Positions 1 through 9,639 of a DNA stretch of 64,000 nucleotides are shown here, piece after piece; the stretch's first letter is position 1, and each line of letters begins with the position of its first letter. This DNA comes from Nocardioides gansuensis (GTDB lineage: Bacteria > Actinomycetota > Actinomycetes > Propionibacteriales > Nocardioidaceae), in contig NZ_QDGZ01000003.1 in assembly GCF_003076135.1 (NCBI RefSeq), positions 452,975-516,974 of the forward strand, in the 5' to 3' direction. The notes under the pieces are model-generated. The model made no database searches. It had not been told where the DNA came from and worked only from the letters and a program-made list of their open reading frames with translations. The translations under genes were made by a program, and so were the position numbers.

Positions 1-2
1 AG

Positions 3-611
3 GAGACGGCCGGCCCCTATCCCGGCGACGGCTCGAACGGGCCGAACGTCCTCGCGGAGTCCGGCATCGTCCGCAGCGACATCACGTCCTCCTTCGGCGG
101 TGCCTCCGGCGTCGCCGAGGGCGTGCCGCTCACGCTGCGGTTCCGGGTGCACGACCTGTCCGGTGACGAGGCGACCCCGATGGCCGGGGCGGCGCTCTAC
201 GCCTGGCACTGCGACCGCGACGGCGCCTACTCCATGTACGACGGCGACGCGGCCGGTGAGAACTACCTGCGCGGTGTCCAGGCGGCCGACGAGGACGGCT
301 GGCTGGAGTTCACCACCATCGTCCCGGGCTGCTACCCCGGCCGCTGGCCGCACGTGCACTTCGAGGTCTACGAGTCGGTCGACACCGCCACGAGCGCGGC
401 CAACAAGCTGCGCACCTCGCAGTTGGCGTTCCCGGCCGACGTCTGCGAGCAGGTCTACGCCACGGAGGGCTACGAGGAGTCGGTGGGCAACCTGGCCGGC
501 GTGTCCCTCGAGGGCGACGGCATCTTCAGCGACGGCTACTCCCTGCAGCTCGCCCGGATGACGGGGACCGTCGAGGAGGGGCTCGTCGCGACCCTCAACG
601 TGCCCGTCTGA
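3..611 (+). CDS. Intradiol ring-cleavage dioxygenase-like protein (5' partial)
   Basis: The reading frame is open from the left edge, so the N-terminus lies outside the window; about 202 residues remain. The family (catechol/protocatechuate 3,4-dioxygenase fold) cleaves aromatic diols with a non-haem Fe(III) held by two Tyr and two His. The visible part has the pattern: ETAGPYPGDGSNG near the edge, a Trp-His-Cys-Asp strand followed by GAYSMYD (first Tyr), then PGCYPGRWPHVHF, which supplies the second Tyr and the HxH pair. Many actinobacterial members are exported proteins of unknown substrate, and the missing N-terminus prevents deciding this here. The substrate cannot be inferred. It ends 54 bp before hemW, same strand. 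Confidence 0.85.
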   Translation, partial: ETAGPYPGDGSNGPNVLAESGIVRSDITSSFGGASGVAEGVPLTLRFRVHDLSGDEATPMAGAALYAWHCDRDGAYSMYDGDAAGENYLRGVQAADEDGWLEFTTIVPGCYPGRWPHVHFEVYESVDTATSAANKLRTSQLAFPADVCEQVYATEGYEESVGNLAGVSLEGDGIFSDGYSLQLARMTGTVEEGLVATLNVPV

Positions 612-665
612 CCGCCGGTTGGCAGCGGGGCGCCGGGGCGCGGCGCGTCTGGTTGGATAGCCGCC

Positions 666-1880
666 GTGCCCCCAGCCCAACCGTCCGGTGACCCCGCACC
701 GCGCGACGGCTCCCTGCCCGAAGCGGCGCTGGCGGAGTTCGGCACGCACGCCTTCGGCCTCTACGTCCACGTGCCGTTCTGCACGGTGCGCTGCGGCTAC
801 TGCGACTTCAACACCTACACCGCCGAGGAGCTCGGCGACGCCCCCGGCGCCTCGCGCTCGTCGTACGCCGAGGCGGCCATCAACGAGATCCGGCTGGCGC
901 GGCGCGTGCTCGGCGACCGCGACGTCCCGATCGACACGATCTTCTTCGGCGGTGGCACCCCGACGCTGCTGAAGGCCGTCGACCTGGGGTCGGTCGTGGC
1001 GGCCGCGGCGGCGGAGTTCACGTTGCGAGACGACGTCGAGATCACCACCGAGGCCAACCCCGACAGCGTCGCGCGGTGGGACCTCGAGGAGCTGCGCAAC
1101 GCCGGCTTCAACCGGATCAGCTTCGGCATGCAGAGCGCGGTCGACCACGTGCTCAAGGTGCTCGACCGCACCCACGACCCGATGCGGGTGCCCGCGGTCG
1201 TGGAGTGGGCGCGGCAGGCGGGGTTCGGCGACGTCAGCCTGGACCTCATCTACGGCACGCCGGGGGAGTCGCTCGACGACTGGGCCACCTCGCTCGACAC
1301 TGCCCTCGCGTGCGAGCCGGACCACGTCTCGGCCTACTCGCTCATCGTGGAGGAGGGCACCGCGCTGGCCCGGCGGGTGCGCCGCGGCGAGCTGCCGATG
1401 CCCGACGACGACGACCTCGCCGACAAGTACGAGATGGCCGACGAGCGGCTCTCCGCCGCCGGGCTGCAGTGGTACGAGGTCTCCAACTGGGCGCGCGGGC
1501 ACGAGCACATGTGCCGCCACAACGTCCTCTACTGGACCGGCGGGGACTGGTGGGGCGTCGGCCCCGGCGCGCACAGCCACGTCGGCGGCGTGCGGTGGTG
1601 GAACGTCAAGCACCCCGCGGCGTACGCCGACCGGCTGGCCGCCGGGGAGAGCCCGGCCCACGAGCGCGAGGTGCTCGACGCCGAGGACCGTCGGATCGAG
1701 CGCATCATGCTCGAGCTGCGCCTGGTCGAGGGCCTGCCGGTCCTGGCGCTCGACCAGTCGGGCCGGGCCCAGGTGGCGCGGCTGGTCGACGAGGGCCTGG
1801 TCGAGCTGGCCACCGAGCGGCTGGTGCTCACCCGGCGCGGCCGGCTGCTCGCCGACGCCGTGGTGCGCGACCTGACCTGA
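666..1880 (+). CDS. hemW: HemW-like radical SAM protein (haem chaperone)
   Basis: 404 residues with a GTG start. The radical SAM cluster motif is visible as C39-TVR-C43-GY-C46, followed by the FFGGGTPT glycine motif near residue 97 and the family's C-terminal HemN-like region (YEVSNWAR, GVGPGAHS). HemW was long annotated as oxygen-independent coproporphyrinogen III oxidase. True HemN needs an extra N-terminal cysteine arrangement (CxxxCxxCxC); here the last Cys is followed by DF, as in HemW, so haem insertion/chaperone function is more likely than HemN activity. hemW lies just upstream of hrcA-dnaJ in many actinobacteria; here four genes intervene. Confidence 0.92.
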   Translation: MPPAQPSGDPAPRDGSLPEAALAEFGTHAFGLYVHVPFCTVRCGYCDFNTYTAEELGDAPGASRSSYAEAAINEIRLARRVLGDRDVPIDTIFFGGGTPTLLKAVDLGSVVAAAAAEFTLRDDVEITTEANPDSVARWDLEELRNAGFNRISFGMQSAVDHVLKVLDRTHDPMRVPAVVEWARQAGFGDVSLDLIYGTPGESLDDWATSLDTALACEPDHVSAYSLIVEEGTALARRVRRGELPMPDDDDLADKYEMADERLSAAGLQWYEVSNWARGHEHMCRHNVLYWTGGDWWGVGPGAHSHVGGVRWWNVKHPAAYADRLAAGESPAHEREVLDAEDRRIERIMLELRLVEGLPVLALDQSGRAQVARLVDEGLVELATERLVLTRRGRLLADAVVRDLT

Positions 1881-1913
1881 CCGGCCTCGGCGCGCCTCGT
1901 CGGACGCCGCGGC

Positions 1914-2795
1914 TCAGGGCGCGGTGACGAAGTCGATCAGCTCCTCGACCCGGCCGAGCAGGGCGGGGTCGAGGTCCTGGAAGCCACGGACGCCGCCGAG
2001 GATGTGCTTCCACGCCCGGGCGATGTCGGCCTGGTCGCGGTGCGGCCAGCCCAGCTGCTGGCAGGTGCCGGTCTTCCAGTCGATGCCGCGCGGCACGGCC
2101 GGCCACTTCGTGAAGCCGAGCCGCTCGGGCCGGACCGCCTGCCAGATGTCGATGAACGGGTGCCCGACGATCAGCACATGCTTGCCGACGGGCGACTTCG
2201 CGATGCCCTGGGCGATCCGGCTCTCCTTGGAGCCGGCCACCAGGTGGTCGACGAGCACGCCGACGCGGCGCTGCGGCCCGGGCTTGAAGTCGCGCAGGTG
2301 GTCGGCGAGGTCGTCGACGCCGCCGAGGTATTCCACGACGACGCCCTCGATGCGCAGGTCGTCGCCCCACACCTTCTCGACGAGCTCGGCGTCGTGGCGG
2401 CCCTCGACGAAGATCCGGCTGGCCCGCGCCACGCGGGCCTTCGCGTCGTGTACGGCGATCGAGCCCGACGCCGTGCGGGTCGGCTTCGCCGGCGCCTTCT
2501 GGGTTACCGGCCGGGTGAGCACGACGGGCTTGCCCTCGAGCAGGAAGCCGGGGCCGAGCGGGAACGTGCGTCGCTTCCCGCGCCGGTCCTCGAGCGTGAC
2601 GGTGTCGAGGTCGCGGTCGACGGCGACGATCTCGCCGCACCAGTCCGTCGTGACCTCCTCGACGACGAGGCCGACCTGCGCCGGCTGGTCGGTGGCGCGG
2701 CCGTTCTTCGGGGCGCGCCAGTCGGTCGAGAGGACGTCGGAGCCGTAGCGGTCGCTGCTGCCCGACCTGGACGGGCGCTGGGTGGGAGAAGGCAC
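1914..2795 (-). CDS. DUF3097 family protein
   Basis: 293 residues, GTG start. The sequence matches the actinobacterial DUF3097 family: N-terminal YGSDVLSTDWRAPKNGRAT, a small beta-rich domain (GEIVAVDRDLDTVTLEDR), and a larger C-terminal part with VEGRHDAELVEKVWGDDLR and VGHPFIDIWQAVRP. The segment around VEGRHDAELVEK resembles a Toprim-like nucleic-acid enzyme core, but no function is established. A TAGCGT hexamer (reverse strand, 2803-2808) sits 7 nt before the GTG, the arrangement of a leaderless transcript. Convergent with hemW, separated by 33 bp. Confidence 0.85.
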   Translation of the reverse strand: MPSPTQRPSRSGSSDRYGSDVLSTDWRAPKNGRATDQPAQVGLVVEEVTTDWCGEIVAVDRDLDTVTLEDRRGKRRTFPLGPGFLLEGKPVVLTRPVTQKAPAKPTRTASGSIAVHDAKARVARASRIFVEGRHDAELVEKVWGDDLRIEGVVVEYLGGVDDLADHLRDFKPGPQRRVGVLVDHLVAGSKESRIAQGIAKSPVGKHVLIVGHPFIDIWQAVRPERLGFTKWPAVPRGIDWKTGTCQQLGWPHRDQADIARAWKHILGGVRGFQDLDPALLGRVEELIDFVTAP

Positions 2796-2870
2796 CCGGT
2801 CAACGCTAGGCAGTGACCACGCGACGTACGACGAGGCGCGCCGCGTCCGCCCGGAACGACTCGGCCGGCG

Positions 2871-3119
2871 CTACTCGTCGGCGGGCGGTCGCGGGGTGCT
2901 GCCGGCGCTCTGCTGGGAGTCCGTGTCGCTGGTCGACGGCTGCTCCTCGGTCCCGGAGCCCAGGTCGTCCTGGGTGGCGTCCATGTCGAGCTCTTCCTGG
3001 CTCTTGGTCCGCTCGTCGTCGGGGTCGAGGGGCTGCGCCAGCGGGTTGTCGTCGCTGGGCCGGAGGTCGTCGGGCAGCTGCTCGTCGGGCACGTCGGGCT
3101 GGGTGCTGGATTCGGTCAT
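2871..3119 (-). CDS. Small acidic, low-complexity hypothetical protein
   Basis: 82 residues, ATG start, very rich in Asp, Glu, Ser, Thr and Pro, with no hydrophobic core, signal or recognisable motif; probably disordered. It lies between DUF3097 and the metallo-hydrolase on the same strand. Codon use is typical of the region and the frame ends cleanly, but a short low-complexity ORF in high-GC DNA may be non-coding. Function unknown. Confidence 0.5.
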   Translation of the reverse strand: MTESSTQPDVPDEQLPDDLRPSDDNPLAQPLDPDDERTKSQEELDMDATQDDLGSGTEEQPSTSDTDSQQSAGSTPRPPADE

Positions 3120-3146
3120 GCGCAGCCGGTACCCACGCCGGACGGG

Positions 3147-4007
3147 TCAGACGAGGGGGAGGCGCTTCTGGCTGCGGGGCAGGTGCTCGTAGCCCCGGCG
3201 CACGGCATGCTCGAGCAGCCGCGGCTCCCAGGGCCATTCGCCGGCCGCGAGCGCCTGGTCGACGGGCACCCCGCGCACGGCGAGGTCGCGGATCGTCTCC
3301 GCGACGATGCCGAGGGTGTTGCGCTGCTCCTCGACGAAGTCGCGGTCGACGGGCGACCCGTGGCCGGGCACGACCACGGACGACGAGGTGGTCAGGCCGA
3401 GCACCATGTCCAGGCTCAGCGGCCAGTCCAGCGGCCAGGAGTCCTGGCCCAGCCACGGGGGAGCGGACTCCTCGACCAGGTCGCCGCCGAGGACGACGTC
3501 GACATCCGGGAGGCGGACGACGAGGTCGCCGGCCGTGTGGCCGCGACCGGGGTGCACCAGCTCGACCAGCCGGTCGCCGAGGTCGAGGACGACCGCGGAG
3601 GAGAAGGTGTGGTCGGCGGGGACGACCTCGGTCGCGAGCATGTCCTCGCGGTGGGGGTCGTCCGGGTCGTCCGCGACGGCGGCCTTGATCCGCTCACCGG
3701 CAGTGATCGTCTCGGCGGCGGCCACCTCGTGGGCGTGGATCGGGATGTCGCCGTACGCCGCGCGGAAGGCGCCGTTGCCGAAGGTGTGGTCGAAGTGGGC
3801 GTGGGTGTTCACGACGGCCGCCACGTCGCCCGCGCCCAGCCGCCGGAGGTCGTCGATCACCCCGCCCGCCGCCGCGGCCGAGCCGTGCGTGTCGACGACG
3901 ACGAGGCCGCGGTCGCTGCCGATCGCGGTCACGTTGACGTCGAACCACTCGTAGCGGGCGACCCAGACGCGCTCGGCTACCTCCTGGAAACCTCGTCCGG
4001 CGCTCAC
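3147..4007 (-). CDS. MBL-fold metallo-hydrolase
   Basis: 286 residues, GTG start. The metallo-beta-lactamase signature HxHxDH is visible as NTHAHFDHTFGN (about residues 66-77), with a later His in HPGRGHTAGDLVV and the terminal VVPGHGSPVD that completes a two-metal site. These folds hydrolyse esters, thioesters, lactones or beta-lactams; the N-terminal GRGFQEVAERVWVARYEW resembles the generic actinobacterial hydrolases rather than glyoxalase II. On the reverse strand TAGGGT (4014-4019) lies 6 nt before the GTG, again a leaderless arrangement, and faces the mirror promoter of the gene at 4113. Substrate unknown. Confidence 0.85.
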   Translation of the reverse strand: MSAGRGFQEVAERVWVARYEWFDVNVTAIGSDRGLVVVDTHGSAAAAGGVIDDLRRLGAGDVAAVVNTHAHFDHTFGNGAFRAAYGDIPIHAHEVAAAETITAGERIKAAVADDPDDPHREDMLATEVVPADHTFSSAVVLDLGDRLVELVHPGRGHTAGDLVVRLPDVDVVLGGDLVEESAPPWLGQDSWPLDWPLSLDMVLGLTTSSSVVVPGHGSPVDRDFVEEQRNTLGIVAETIRDLAVRGVPVDQALAAGEWPWEPRLLEHAVRRGYEHLPRSQKRLPLV

Positions 4008-4112
4008 GGGGCCACCCTAGGCGCCGGGCGGCTCACCCGTGTCGACTGCCGTGCAGCCAGAGTTCGCCTGCACGTCGCACCGCCCCCGCCTCTCCTCCCT
4101 AGCGTCGAGGGC

Positions 4113-5471
4113 ATGACTTCCACCACCCCCGCGCACGACACCGCCGGCCTCGGCCGGCGGTCCCTGCTCCGTGGTGCTGCCGCTGGTGCGGCCGGCATCC
4201 CGTTCGCTGCCCTGGCCACCCGCGCCGCGGCGGCGTCTCCTGCGTCCTCGGTCTTCTCCGACGCCGGTTACGGCCCGCTGCGGCCCGCTGTCGACCAGGC
4301 CACCGGCCTGCAGCTGATCTCGCTCCCGCGCGGTTTCGAGTACGTGTCCTACGGCTGGACCAACGACCTGATGACGGACGGCACGCCGACCCCGAGCGCT
4401 CACGACGGCATGGGCGCCTACCGCATCGGGGACAAGGTGCACATCGTCCGCAACCACGAGCGCAACCCCGCGGCCGCGTTCACCCAGCCGGCCTACAACC
4501 CCCTCGGCGGTGGCGGGACCACGACGCTGGTCTTCGATCCCGAGGCCGGCCAGTTCACCGAGTCGTGGGGCAGCCTCGGCGGGACGTCGCGCAACTGCGC
4601 CGGCGGCGTGACGCCGTGGGGCACCTGGCTCACCTGTGAGGAGACGTTCAGCGAGACCGGCGGCGTCCGCCACGGCTACGTCTTCGAGGTGCCGCCGACC
4701 GGCAAGGGCGACCCCACGCCGTACAAGGCGATGGGCCGCTTCAACCACGAGGCCGCCGCCATCGACCCGGCCACCGGCATCGTCTACGAGACCGAGGACC
4801 GCGGCGACGCGTCCATGTACCGCTTCGTCCCGACGACTCCGGGCCGGCTCTCCGACGGCGGCCGCCTCCAGGCGCTCCGGATCGGGAGCACGAAGGTCGA
4901 CACCCGCCGCGACGGCTCCGGCACGTCGTACGGCACCGTCGGCTGGGTCGACATCGACGAGCCCGACCCGGCGACCGACACCGTGCGCTACGAGGCCCAG
5001 GGCAAGGGCGCCGCGGTCTTCTCGCGCCTGGAGGGCGCGTGGTACGGCAACGACCGGATCTACGTGATCACCACGGACGGCGGCCCGGAGCGCAACGGCC
5101 AGGTCTTCGAGCTGGACCCGGCCACCGACGAGCTGCGCGTGCTCTTCGCGTCGCCCGGCCCCGAGGTGCTCAACGCCCCGGACAACATGTGCGTGAGCCC
5201 TCGGGGCGGGCTGGTCCTCTGCGAGGACGGCGGCGGCACGGAGTACGTCCACGGGCTGACGGTCGAGGGCGAGATCTTCCGCTTCGCCTCCAACGACGTC
5301 GACCTGCGCGGCGGCACCGCCGGCAAGAGCGTGGCGCCCAACGACTACCGCGGCTCCGAGTGGGCGGGCGCGGTCTTCGAGCCCACCAACGGCAGCTGGC
5401 TGTTCCTCAACATCCAGAGCCCCGGCATCACGCTGGCGATCACGGGACCGTGGCGCCAGGGCGCCCTCTGA
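4113..5471 (+). CDS. Tat-exported PhoX/DUF839 family protein
   Basis: About 452 residues. The start is the ATG at 4113, preceded by TAGCGT (4100-4105) with a 7-nt gap. A twin-arginine signal GRRSLLRG followed by an Ala-rich hydrophobic stretch and an Ala-x-Ala cleavage region is visible in the first 45 residues. The mature protein has DUF839/PhoX features: HDGMGAY, HNHERNP-like [53 protein letters not shown] and NAPDNM. PhoX phosphatases are Ca/Fe enzymes releasing phosphate from organic esters outside the cytoplasm; many DUF839 proteins remain untested, so phosphatase activity is inferred. Confidence 0.88.
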   Translation: MTSTTPAHDTAGLGRRSLLRGAAAGAAGIPFAALATRAAAASPASSVFSDAGYGPLRPAVDQATGLQLISLPRGFEYVSYGWTNDLMTDGTPTPSAHDGMGAYRIGDKVHIVRNHERNPAAAFTQPAYNPLGGGGTTTLVFDPEAGQFTESWGSLGGTSRNCAGGVTPWGTWLTCEETFSETGGVRHGYVFEVPPTGKGDPTPYKAMGRFNHEAAAIDPATGIVYETEDRGDASMYRFVPTTPGRLSDGGRLQALRIGSTKVDTRRDGSGTSYGTVGWVDIDEPDPATDTVRYEAQGKGAAVFSRLEGAWYGNDRIYVITTDGGPERNGQVFELDPATDELRVLFASPGPEVLNAPDNMCVSPRGGLVLCEDGGGTEYVHGLTVEGEIFRFASNDVDLRGGTAGKSVAPNDYRGSEWAGAVFEPTNGSWLFLNIQSPGITLAITGPWRQGAL

Positions 5472-5495
5472 CAGCGGCTCCCGGCTGCACGACTC

Positions 5496-5531
5496 CGACG
5501 GCCTGTCCTCCCGCGGGAGGGCGGGCCGTCG
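5496..5531 (+). terminator. Hairpin terminator after the DUF839 gene
   Basis: Left arm CGACGGCC (5496-5503) pairs exactly with GGCCGTCG (5524-5531). The inside pairs again as TCCTCCCG with CGGGAGGG, giving a long GC-rich hairpin 25 bp after the stop codon and ending shortly before the hrcA promoter. There is no long T-run, as is usual in actinobacteria. Confidence 0.7.
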
Positions 5532-5544
5532 TCGTTCCACCTAG

Positions 5545-5576
5545 TAGGCTTGGCACTCCCGGGTGCGGAGTGCCAG
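5545..5576 (+). promoter_or_regulatory. hrcA promoter with CIRCE operator
   Basis: TAGGCT (5545-5550) is a plausible -10. Overlapping its last base is an inverted repeat, TTGGCACTC (5550-5558), 9-nt spacer, GAGTGCCAG (5568-5576), matching the CIRCE consensus TTAGCACTC-N9-GAGTGCTAA with an 8/9 match between arms. CIRCE is the DNA and RNA operator of HrcA, so the hrcA-dnaJ2 unit is very likely autoregulated and induced by heat. Confidence 0.93.
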
Positions 5577-5618
5577 CGCTCCCGGGGCAGCCGTGCGAGC
5601 AGACGAGGAGGTGGGCAG

Positions 5619-6665
5619 GTGCCGGTCGACGACCCGATGATGGGCGGACAGTCCCGCAGGCTCGCCGTGCTGCGCGCCATCGTGGAGGACTATGTCGCGA
5701 CCGAGGAGCCCGTGGGCTCCAAGGCGCTGGTCGAGCGCCACCAGCTGGGCGTCTCGCCGGCCACGGTGCGCAACGACATGGCCGCGCTGGAGGACGAGGG
5801 CTACATCCACCAGCCCCATACGAGCGCCGGCCGGGTGCCCACCGACAAGGGCTACCGGCTGTTCGTCGACAAGCTCTCCACGCTCAAGCCGATGAGCGCG
5901 GCCGAGCGCCGGGCGATCGCGACGCTGCTCGACGGTGCCGTCGACCTCGACGACGTCGTCCAGCGGTCGGTGCGGCTGCTCAGCCAGCTGACCCACCAGG
6001 TCGCGATCGTGCAATACCCCACGCTCTCGCGCAGCACCGTCCGCCACATCGAGCTCGTCCCGATCACGCCGACCCGGCTGATGGTGATCCTGATCCTGAG
6101 CACCGGACGGGTCGAGCAGCGCCTGGTCGAGCTCGGTCACGAGGCGGGCGAGGACGAGCTCGCCGCGCTGCGCGTGCGGATCAACCAGGCCGCCTCGGGG
6201 GTCCGCATCGCCGACGCGGCCACCGCCCTGTCGACCCTGCGCGACGACGTACCGCACGAGGTGGCCGGCCTCACCGACGAGGTCGTCGCCGTCGTGACCG
6301 AGGCGATGTCGGACCACCGCAGCGACGAGCGGGTCGCCGTGGGCGGCGCCGCCAACCTCGCCCGCTACGGCGACAGCTTCGACTCCGCCGTCCGGCCGCT
6401 CCTGGAGGCACTCGAGGAGCACGTCGTGCTGCTCAGGCTGCTGGGGGAGGCCACCACCGGTGGCGGGGTCACGGTGCGCATCGGCCACGAGGGCCCCTAC
6501 TCCGAGCTCGCCTCCACCAGTGTCGTCGCGACCGGCTACGGCCCCTCCCACGAGGCCGTCGCCGCGCTCGGCGTGGTCGGCCCCACCCGCATGGACTACC
6601 CCGGATCCATGGCAGCCGTGCGCGCCGTCGCGCGCTACGTCTCCCGGATCCTCGACGAATCCTGA
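5619..6665 (+). CDS. hrcA: Heat-inducible transcription repressor HrcA
   Basis: About 348 residues from the GTG at 5619, chosen because GAGGAGG ends 6-7 nt upstream and the protein then begins [20 protein letters not shown] like other HrcA. An earlier in-frame ATG at 5550 falls inside the CIRCE operator and is unlikely. The N-terminal winged helix ([30 protein letters not shown], in two blocks) binds CIRCE; the C-terminal GAF-like region ends with [14 protein letters not shown]. HrcA senses heat through the GroE system. It represses its own operon with dnaJ2, which starts 17 bp downstream. Confidence 0.95.
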   Translation: MPVDDPMMGGQSRRLAVLRAIVEDYVATEEPVGSKALVERHQLGVSPATVRNDMAALEDEGYIHQPHTSAGRVPTDKGYRLFVDKLSTLKPMSAAERRAIATLLDGAVDLDDVVQRSVRLLSQLTHQVAIVQYPTLSRSTVRHIELVPITPTRLMVILILSTGRVEQRLVELGHEAGEDELAALRVRINQAASGVRIADAATALSTLRDDVPHEVAGLTDEVVAVVTEAMSDHRSDERVAVGGAANLARYGDSFDSAVRPLLEALEEHVVLLRLLGEATTGGGVTVRIGHEGPYSELASTSVVATGYGPSHEAVAALGVVGPTRMDYPGSMAAVRAVARYVSRILDES

Positions 6666-6682
6666 CAACCCGAAGGACCCAC

Positions 6683-7849
6683 GTGAGCCAGGACCCCTAC
6701 GAGCTCCTCGGCGTCTCCCGAGACGCCGATGCCGACACGATCAAGAAGGCCTACCGTCGGCTGGCCCGCCAGCTCCACCCCGACGTCAACCCGGACCCGG
6801 CGACCCAGGAGAAGTTCAAGGAGGTCTCCCGGGCCTACGAGGTCCTCTCGGACCCGCAGAAGCGGGCGGCCTACGACCGCGGTGGTGACCCCTTCGGCCA
6901 GGGTGCCTTCGGCCAGGGCGCCGGCTTCTCGTTCACCGACATCATGGACGCGTTCTTCGGCGGCGGGGGAGGAGCGGCGGCGCACGGCCGGGGTCCGCGC
7001 CAGCGCGTACGCCGCGGCCAGGACGCCCTGATCCGCCTCGACATCGAGCTCGCCGAGGCGGCGTTCGGCGTCACTCGCGAGCTCAAGGTCGACACCGCCG
7101 TGCTCTGCACCACCTGCCACGGCAGTGGAGCCGCTCCCGGCACCCGGCCGATCACCTGTGAGACCTGCCGCGGCGCCGGCGAGGTGGCGCAGGTGCAGCG
7201 GTCCTTCCTGGGCGAGATCCGCACGCTGCGCCCGTGTGCGGCCTGCCGTGGCTACGGCCAGCTCATCCCCGACCCGTGCCGCGAGTGCTCCGGCGACGGG
7301 CGGGTCCGCTCGCGCCGCACGCTGCAGGTCAAGATCCCGGCCGGCGTCGACAACGGCACCCGAGTCCAGCTCAGCGAGCAGGGCGAGGTCGGGCCCGGCG
7401 GCGGGCCGCCCGGTGACCTCTACGTCGAGATCCACGTCGAGCCGCACCCGATCTTCACTCGGCACGGCAACGACCTGCACAGCACGATCACGCTGCCGAT
7501 GACGGCCGCCGCGCTCGGCACGAGCGTGTCGCTGCCGCTGCTCGAGGCCGACCTGGCCGACGCGGTCGACAGCGACGTGACCCGGGAGATCGAGATCGAG
7601 GTCAAGCCGGGCACCCAGTCGGGCAGCGAGCAGGTGATCCGGGGCTTCGGCGTGCCGGGGCTGCGGGGTGGCCGCGGCGACCTCGTCGTGCACGTCATCG
7701 TCGACACCCCGACGCGGCTCGACGCCCGTCAGGAGGCGCTGCTCCGGGAGCTCGCCGAGCTCCGCGGCGAGGAGGCGCCGCAGGGCCAGGCGCGCGCCTC
7801 CCAGAAGTCGGTCTTCAGCCGGCTCCGCGACGCGTTCAACGCCCACTGA
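6683..7849 (+). CDS. dnaJ: Chaperone DnaJ (second actinobacterial type, DnaJ2)
   Basis: 388 residues from the GTG at 6683. The J-domain has HPD at residues 32-34 ([12 protein letters not shown]), followed by a short Gly/Phe region, then four zinc-binding repeats [24 protein letters not shown] and CRECSGDG, and the C-terminal substrate-binding domains. DnaJ stimulates DnaK ATPase and delivers unfolded clients. The pairing with hrcA rather than dnaK-grpE marks the DnaJ2 paralogue, placed under HrcA/CIRCE control. It is 4 bp from rsmE. Confidence 0.95.
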   Translation: MSQDPYELLGVSRDADADTIKKAYRRLARQLHPDVNPDPATQEKFKEVSRAYEVLSDPQKRAAYDRGGDPFGQGAFGQGAGFSFTDIMDAFFGGGGGAAAHGRGPRQRVRRGQDALIRLDIELAEAAFGVTRELKVDTAVLCTTCHGSGAAPGTRPITCETCRGAGEVAQVQRSFLGEIRTLRPCAACRGYGQLIPDPCRECSGDGRVRSRRTLQVKIPAGVDNGTRVQLSEQGEVGPGGGPPGDLYVEIHVEPHPIFTRHGNDLHSTITLPMTAAALGTSVSLPLLEADLADAVDSDVTREIEIEVKPGTQSGSEQVIRGFGVPGLRGGRGDLVVHVIVDTPTRLDARQEALLRELAELRGEEAPQGQARASQKSVFSRLRDAFNAH

Positions 7850-7853
7850 CCCC

Positions 7854-8612
7854 ATGTCGCTCCCGGTGCACCTCGTCCCGTCGCTGGACGGCGTCGTGGC
7901 GGGGTCGGTGGTCGAGGTGACGGGCGACGAGGCCCACCACGCCGTCGCCGTACGCCGGCTCCGCGAGGGCGAGCAGGTCGTGCTGACCGACGGCGCCGGG
8001 CGCTCCGCCACCGGCGAGGTCGCGTCGACCGGCAAGCGGGTCTTCACGGTGACCGTGTCGTCGGTGTCCGTGGCTCCGCGACCGTCACCGACCTTCACCG
8101 TCGTGCAGGCGCTGCCCAAGGGGGAGCGCGGCGAGCTGGCCGTCGAGGTGCTGACCGAGGTGGGCGTCGACACGATCGTCCCGTGGGCGGCGTCGCGCTC
8201 GGTCGCCGTCTGGCGCGGCGAGCGCGCCGCGAAGTCGCACGCCAGGTGGGCGGCCACCGCCCGCGAGGCCGCCAAGCAGGCGCGGCGGGCCTGGCACCCG
8301 ATGGTGACGCCGCTGGCGACCACGCGCGAGGTGTGCGAGCTGGCCGGCAGGGCCGACCTGACCGTCGTACTCCACGAGGAGGCGACCACGCCGCTCGCGT
8401 CGCTCAACCTGCCGGATGCCGGCGAGGTCGTCGTGGTGGTCGGGCCCGAGGGCGGGATCGCGCCGGACGAGCTGGCCGCCTTCACCGAGGCGGGAGCGCA
8501 GCCCGTGCGGCTGGGCGCCGAGGTCCTCCGGACCTCCACCGCCGGCGTGGCCGCGGTGAGCGCCATGATGGCCCGCACGCCGCGCTGGGGCTCGGTCACT
8601 CCACGACGGTGA
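7854..8612 (+). CDS. rsmE: 16S rRNA (uracil-1498-N3)-methyltransferase RsmE
   Basis: 252 residues from the ATG at 7854, directly behind dnaJ2 as in many actinobacteria and probably in the same transcript. It is a SPOUT-fold methyltransferase: N-terminal PUA-like part with GDEAHHAVAVRRLREGE, then the knotted SAM site VVGPEGGIAPDELAAF and LGAEVLRTSTAGVAAV. The family methylates U1498 of 16S rRNA in the decoding region using SAM. Its 3' end overlaps the end of the convergent gene at 8596 by 17 bp. Confidence 0.93.
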   Translation: MSLPVHLVPSLDGVVAGSVVEVTGDEAHHAVAVRRLREGEQVVLTDGAGRSATGEVASTGKRVFTVTVSSVSVAPRPSPTFTVVQALPKGERGELAVEVLTEVGVDTIVPWAASRSVAVWRGERAAKSHARWAATAREAAKQARRAWHPMVTPLATTREVCELAGRADLTVVLHEEATTPLASLNLPDAGEVVVVVGPEGGIAPDELAAFTEAGAQPVRLGAEVLRTSTAGVAAVSAMMARTPRWGSVTPRR

Positions 8613-9639
8613 ACGTGCGGTCGTCGACGTCGGGCCCGTAGCCCTCCGTGCCGCCGGAGGCGTCGGCGGTCGCGACGCTCAGGACGTAGTCGCCCGGCTC
8701 CAGGTCCGACACGTCGATCTCACCCTCGAAGGGGAAGAGCCGCTGCTCGCCCCAGCCGGCCAGGAAGCTGCCCATGTCCACCTCCTCGTCGGTGTCGGCC
8801 CGGGTGATCCGCCACACCATCGTGCCCTCGTAGGAGTTGCCGACGCCGCGCACCCTCAGCGGCCGGTCGTTGTCCACCAGGAGCCCCTCGCTCGGGTCGC
8901 TGATCGACGCCAGCGCCAGCACCTCGAGCGGCGGGCCCTCGGTGATCGGCTCGCTGGTGGGGACGCCGTAGACCTGGTTGACGGGATTGTCGCCGAGGCG
9001 GAACTGCACGGGGGCGCGCGCGCTGACGTTCGCCTGGAGGGTGTAGACCACCTGCTCCACCGCCAGGCTCGCCTCGTCGGCCGACATGCCCTGGGGGCGC
9101 TCGGCGTACGAGGCGTCCGCGATGGTCACCTGGATGAGCCCGTCCCCAGGGTCGCTGACGTAGGACCACTGGCTGATCGAGCCCGCCGGCCAGGCGGTGC
9201 GGTAGTCCGGGTCGAGCGGAGCCTGCTGGAGCGCCTGGACAGCCTCGTACAGGCCGTCACTCTCCCGGGGGACAGGCCGGAACTCACGGAAGAGGCGGGG
9301 CCCTCGCGGCGTCTCGCCGATGTAGTAGACGGGCAGCGCCCTGGTCGGCTGCTCCGTGGCCGATTCCGACGGCGTCGGCTCGGAGCTGGCCGACGCGGTG
9401 GGGGAGCCGGCCGGGTCGGGCTCGCGCGCATCCCGGACCCGGTCGCCGTCGACCAGGGCGAAGGTCGCGACCGTCGCCGCGATGCCGAGCACGGCCCCAC
9501 CGGCGGCGTAGGGCCACCGGCGGCGCTCGGGGTTCGTCCGCGCCCGGATGTCGTCCAGGGCATGGCGGGGCTCGACGTCGGAGACGGCGTCCGCCAGCAG
9601 GTCGCGCAGGTCGTCGCGCTGGGGGTCCAGGTGGGTCAT
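8596..9639 (-). CDS. Membrane-anchored GerMN/Gmad2-type protein, probable anti-sigma partner
   Basis: 347 residues from the ATG at 9639; this start overlaps the stop of the sigma factor gene (ATGA). The N-terminus (about 45 residues, LADAVSDVEPRHALDDIRAR) is cytoplasmic and anti-sigma-like, then one transmembrane helix (AAGGAVLGIAATVATFALV), a Ser/Pro/Thr/Glu linker, a GerMN-like domain (VYYIGETPRGPRLFREFR) and a C-terminal Gmad2-like beta domain (RGVGNSYEGTMVWRI). GerMN domains occur in sporulation and envelope proteins and bind an unknown ligand. Overlap with the sigma gene suggests a sigma/sensor pair; whether it truly restrains the sigma factor is inference. The lipoprotein at 10243 is a paralogue. 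Confidence 0.8.
   Translation of the reverse strand: MTHLDPQRDDLRDLLADAVSDVEPRHALDDIRARTNPERRRWPYAAGGAVLGIAATVATFALVDGDRVRDAREPDPAGSPTASASSEPTPSESATEQPTRALPVYYIGETPRGPRLFREFRPVPRESDGLYEAVQALQQAPLDPDYRTAWPAGSISQWSYVSDPGDGLIQVTIADASYAERPQGMSADEASLAVEQVVYTLQANVSARAPVQFRLGDNPVNQVYGVPTSEPITEGPPLEVLALASISDPSEGLLVDNDRPLRVRGVGNSYEGTMVWRITRADTDEEVDMGSFLAGWGEQRLFPFEGEIDVSDLEPGDYVLSVATADASGGTEGYGPDVDDRTFTVVE

Noticed and set aside
3183..5471. Very long readings on both strands over known genes (for example the + frame from 3183 that includes the DUF839 gene, and the reverse frame 4017-5540)
   Set aside because: They are products of high GC content with few stop codons. The residues outside the true gene are low-complexity and match no family.
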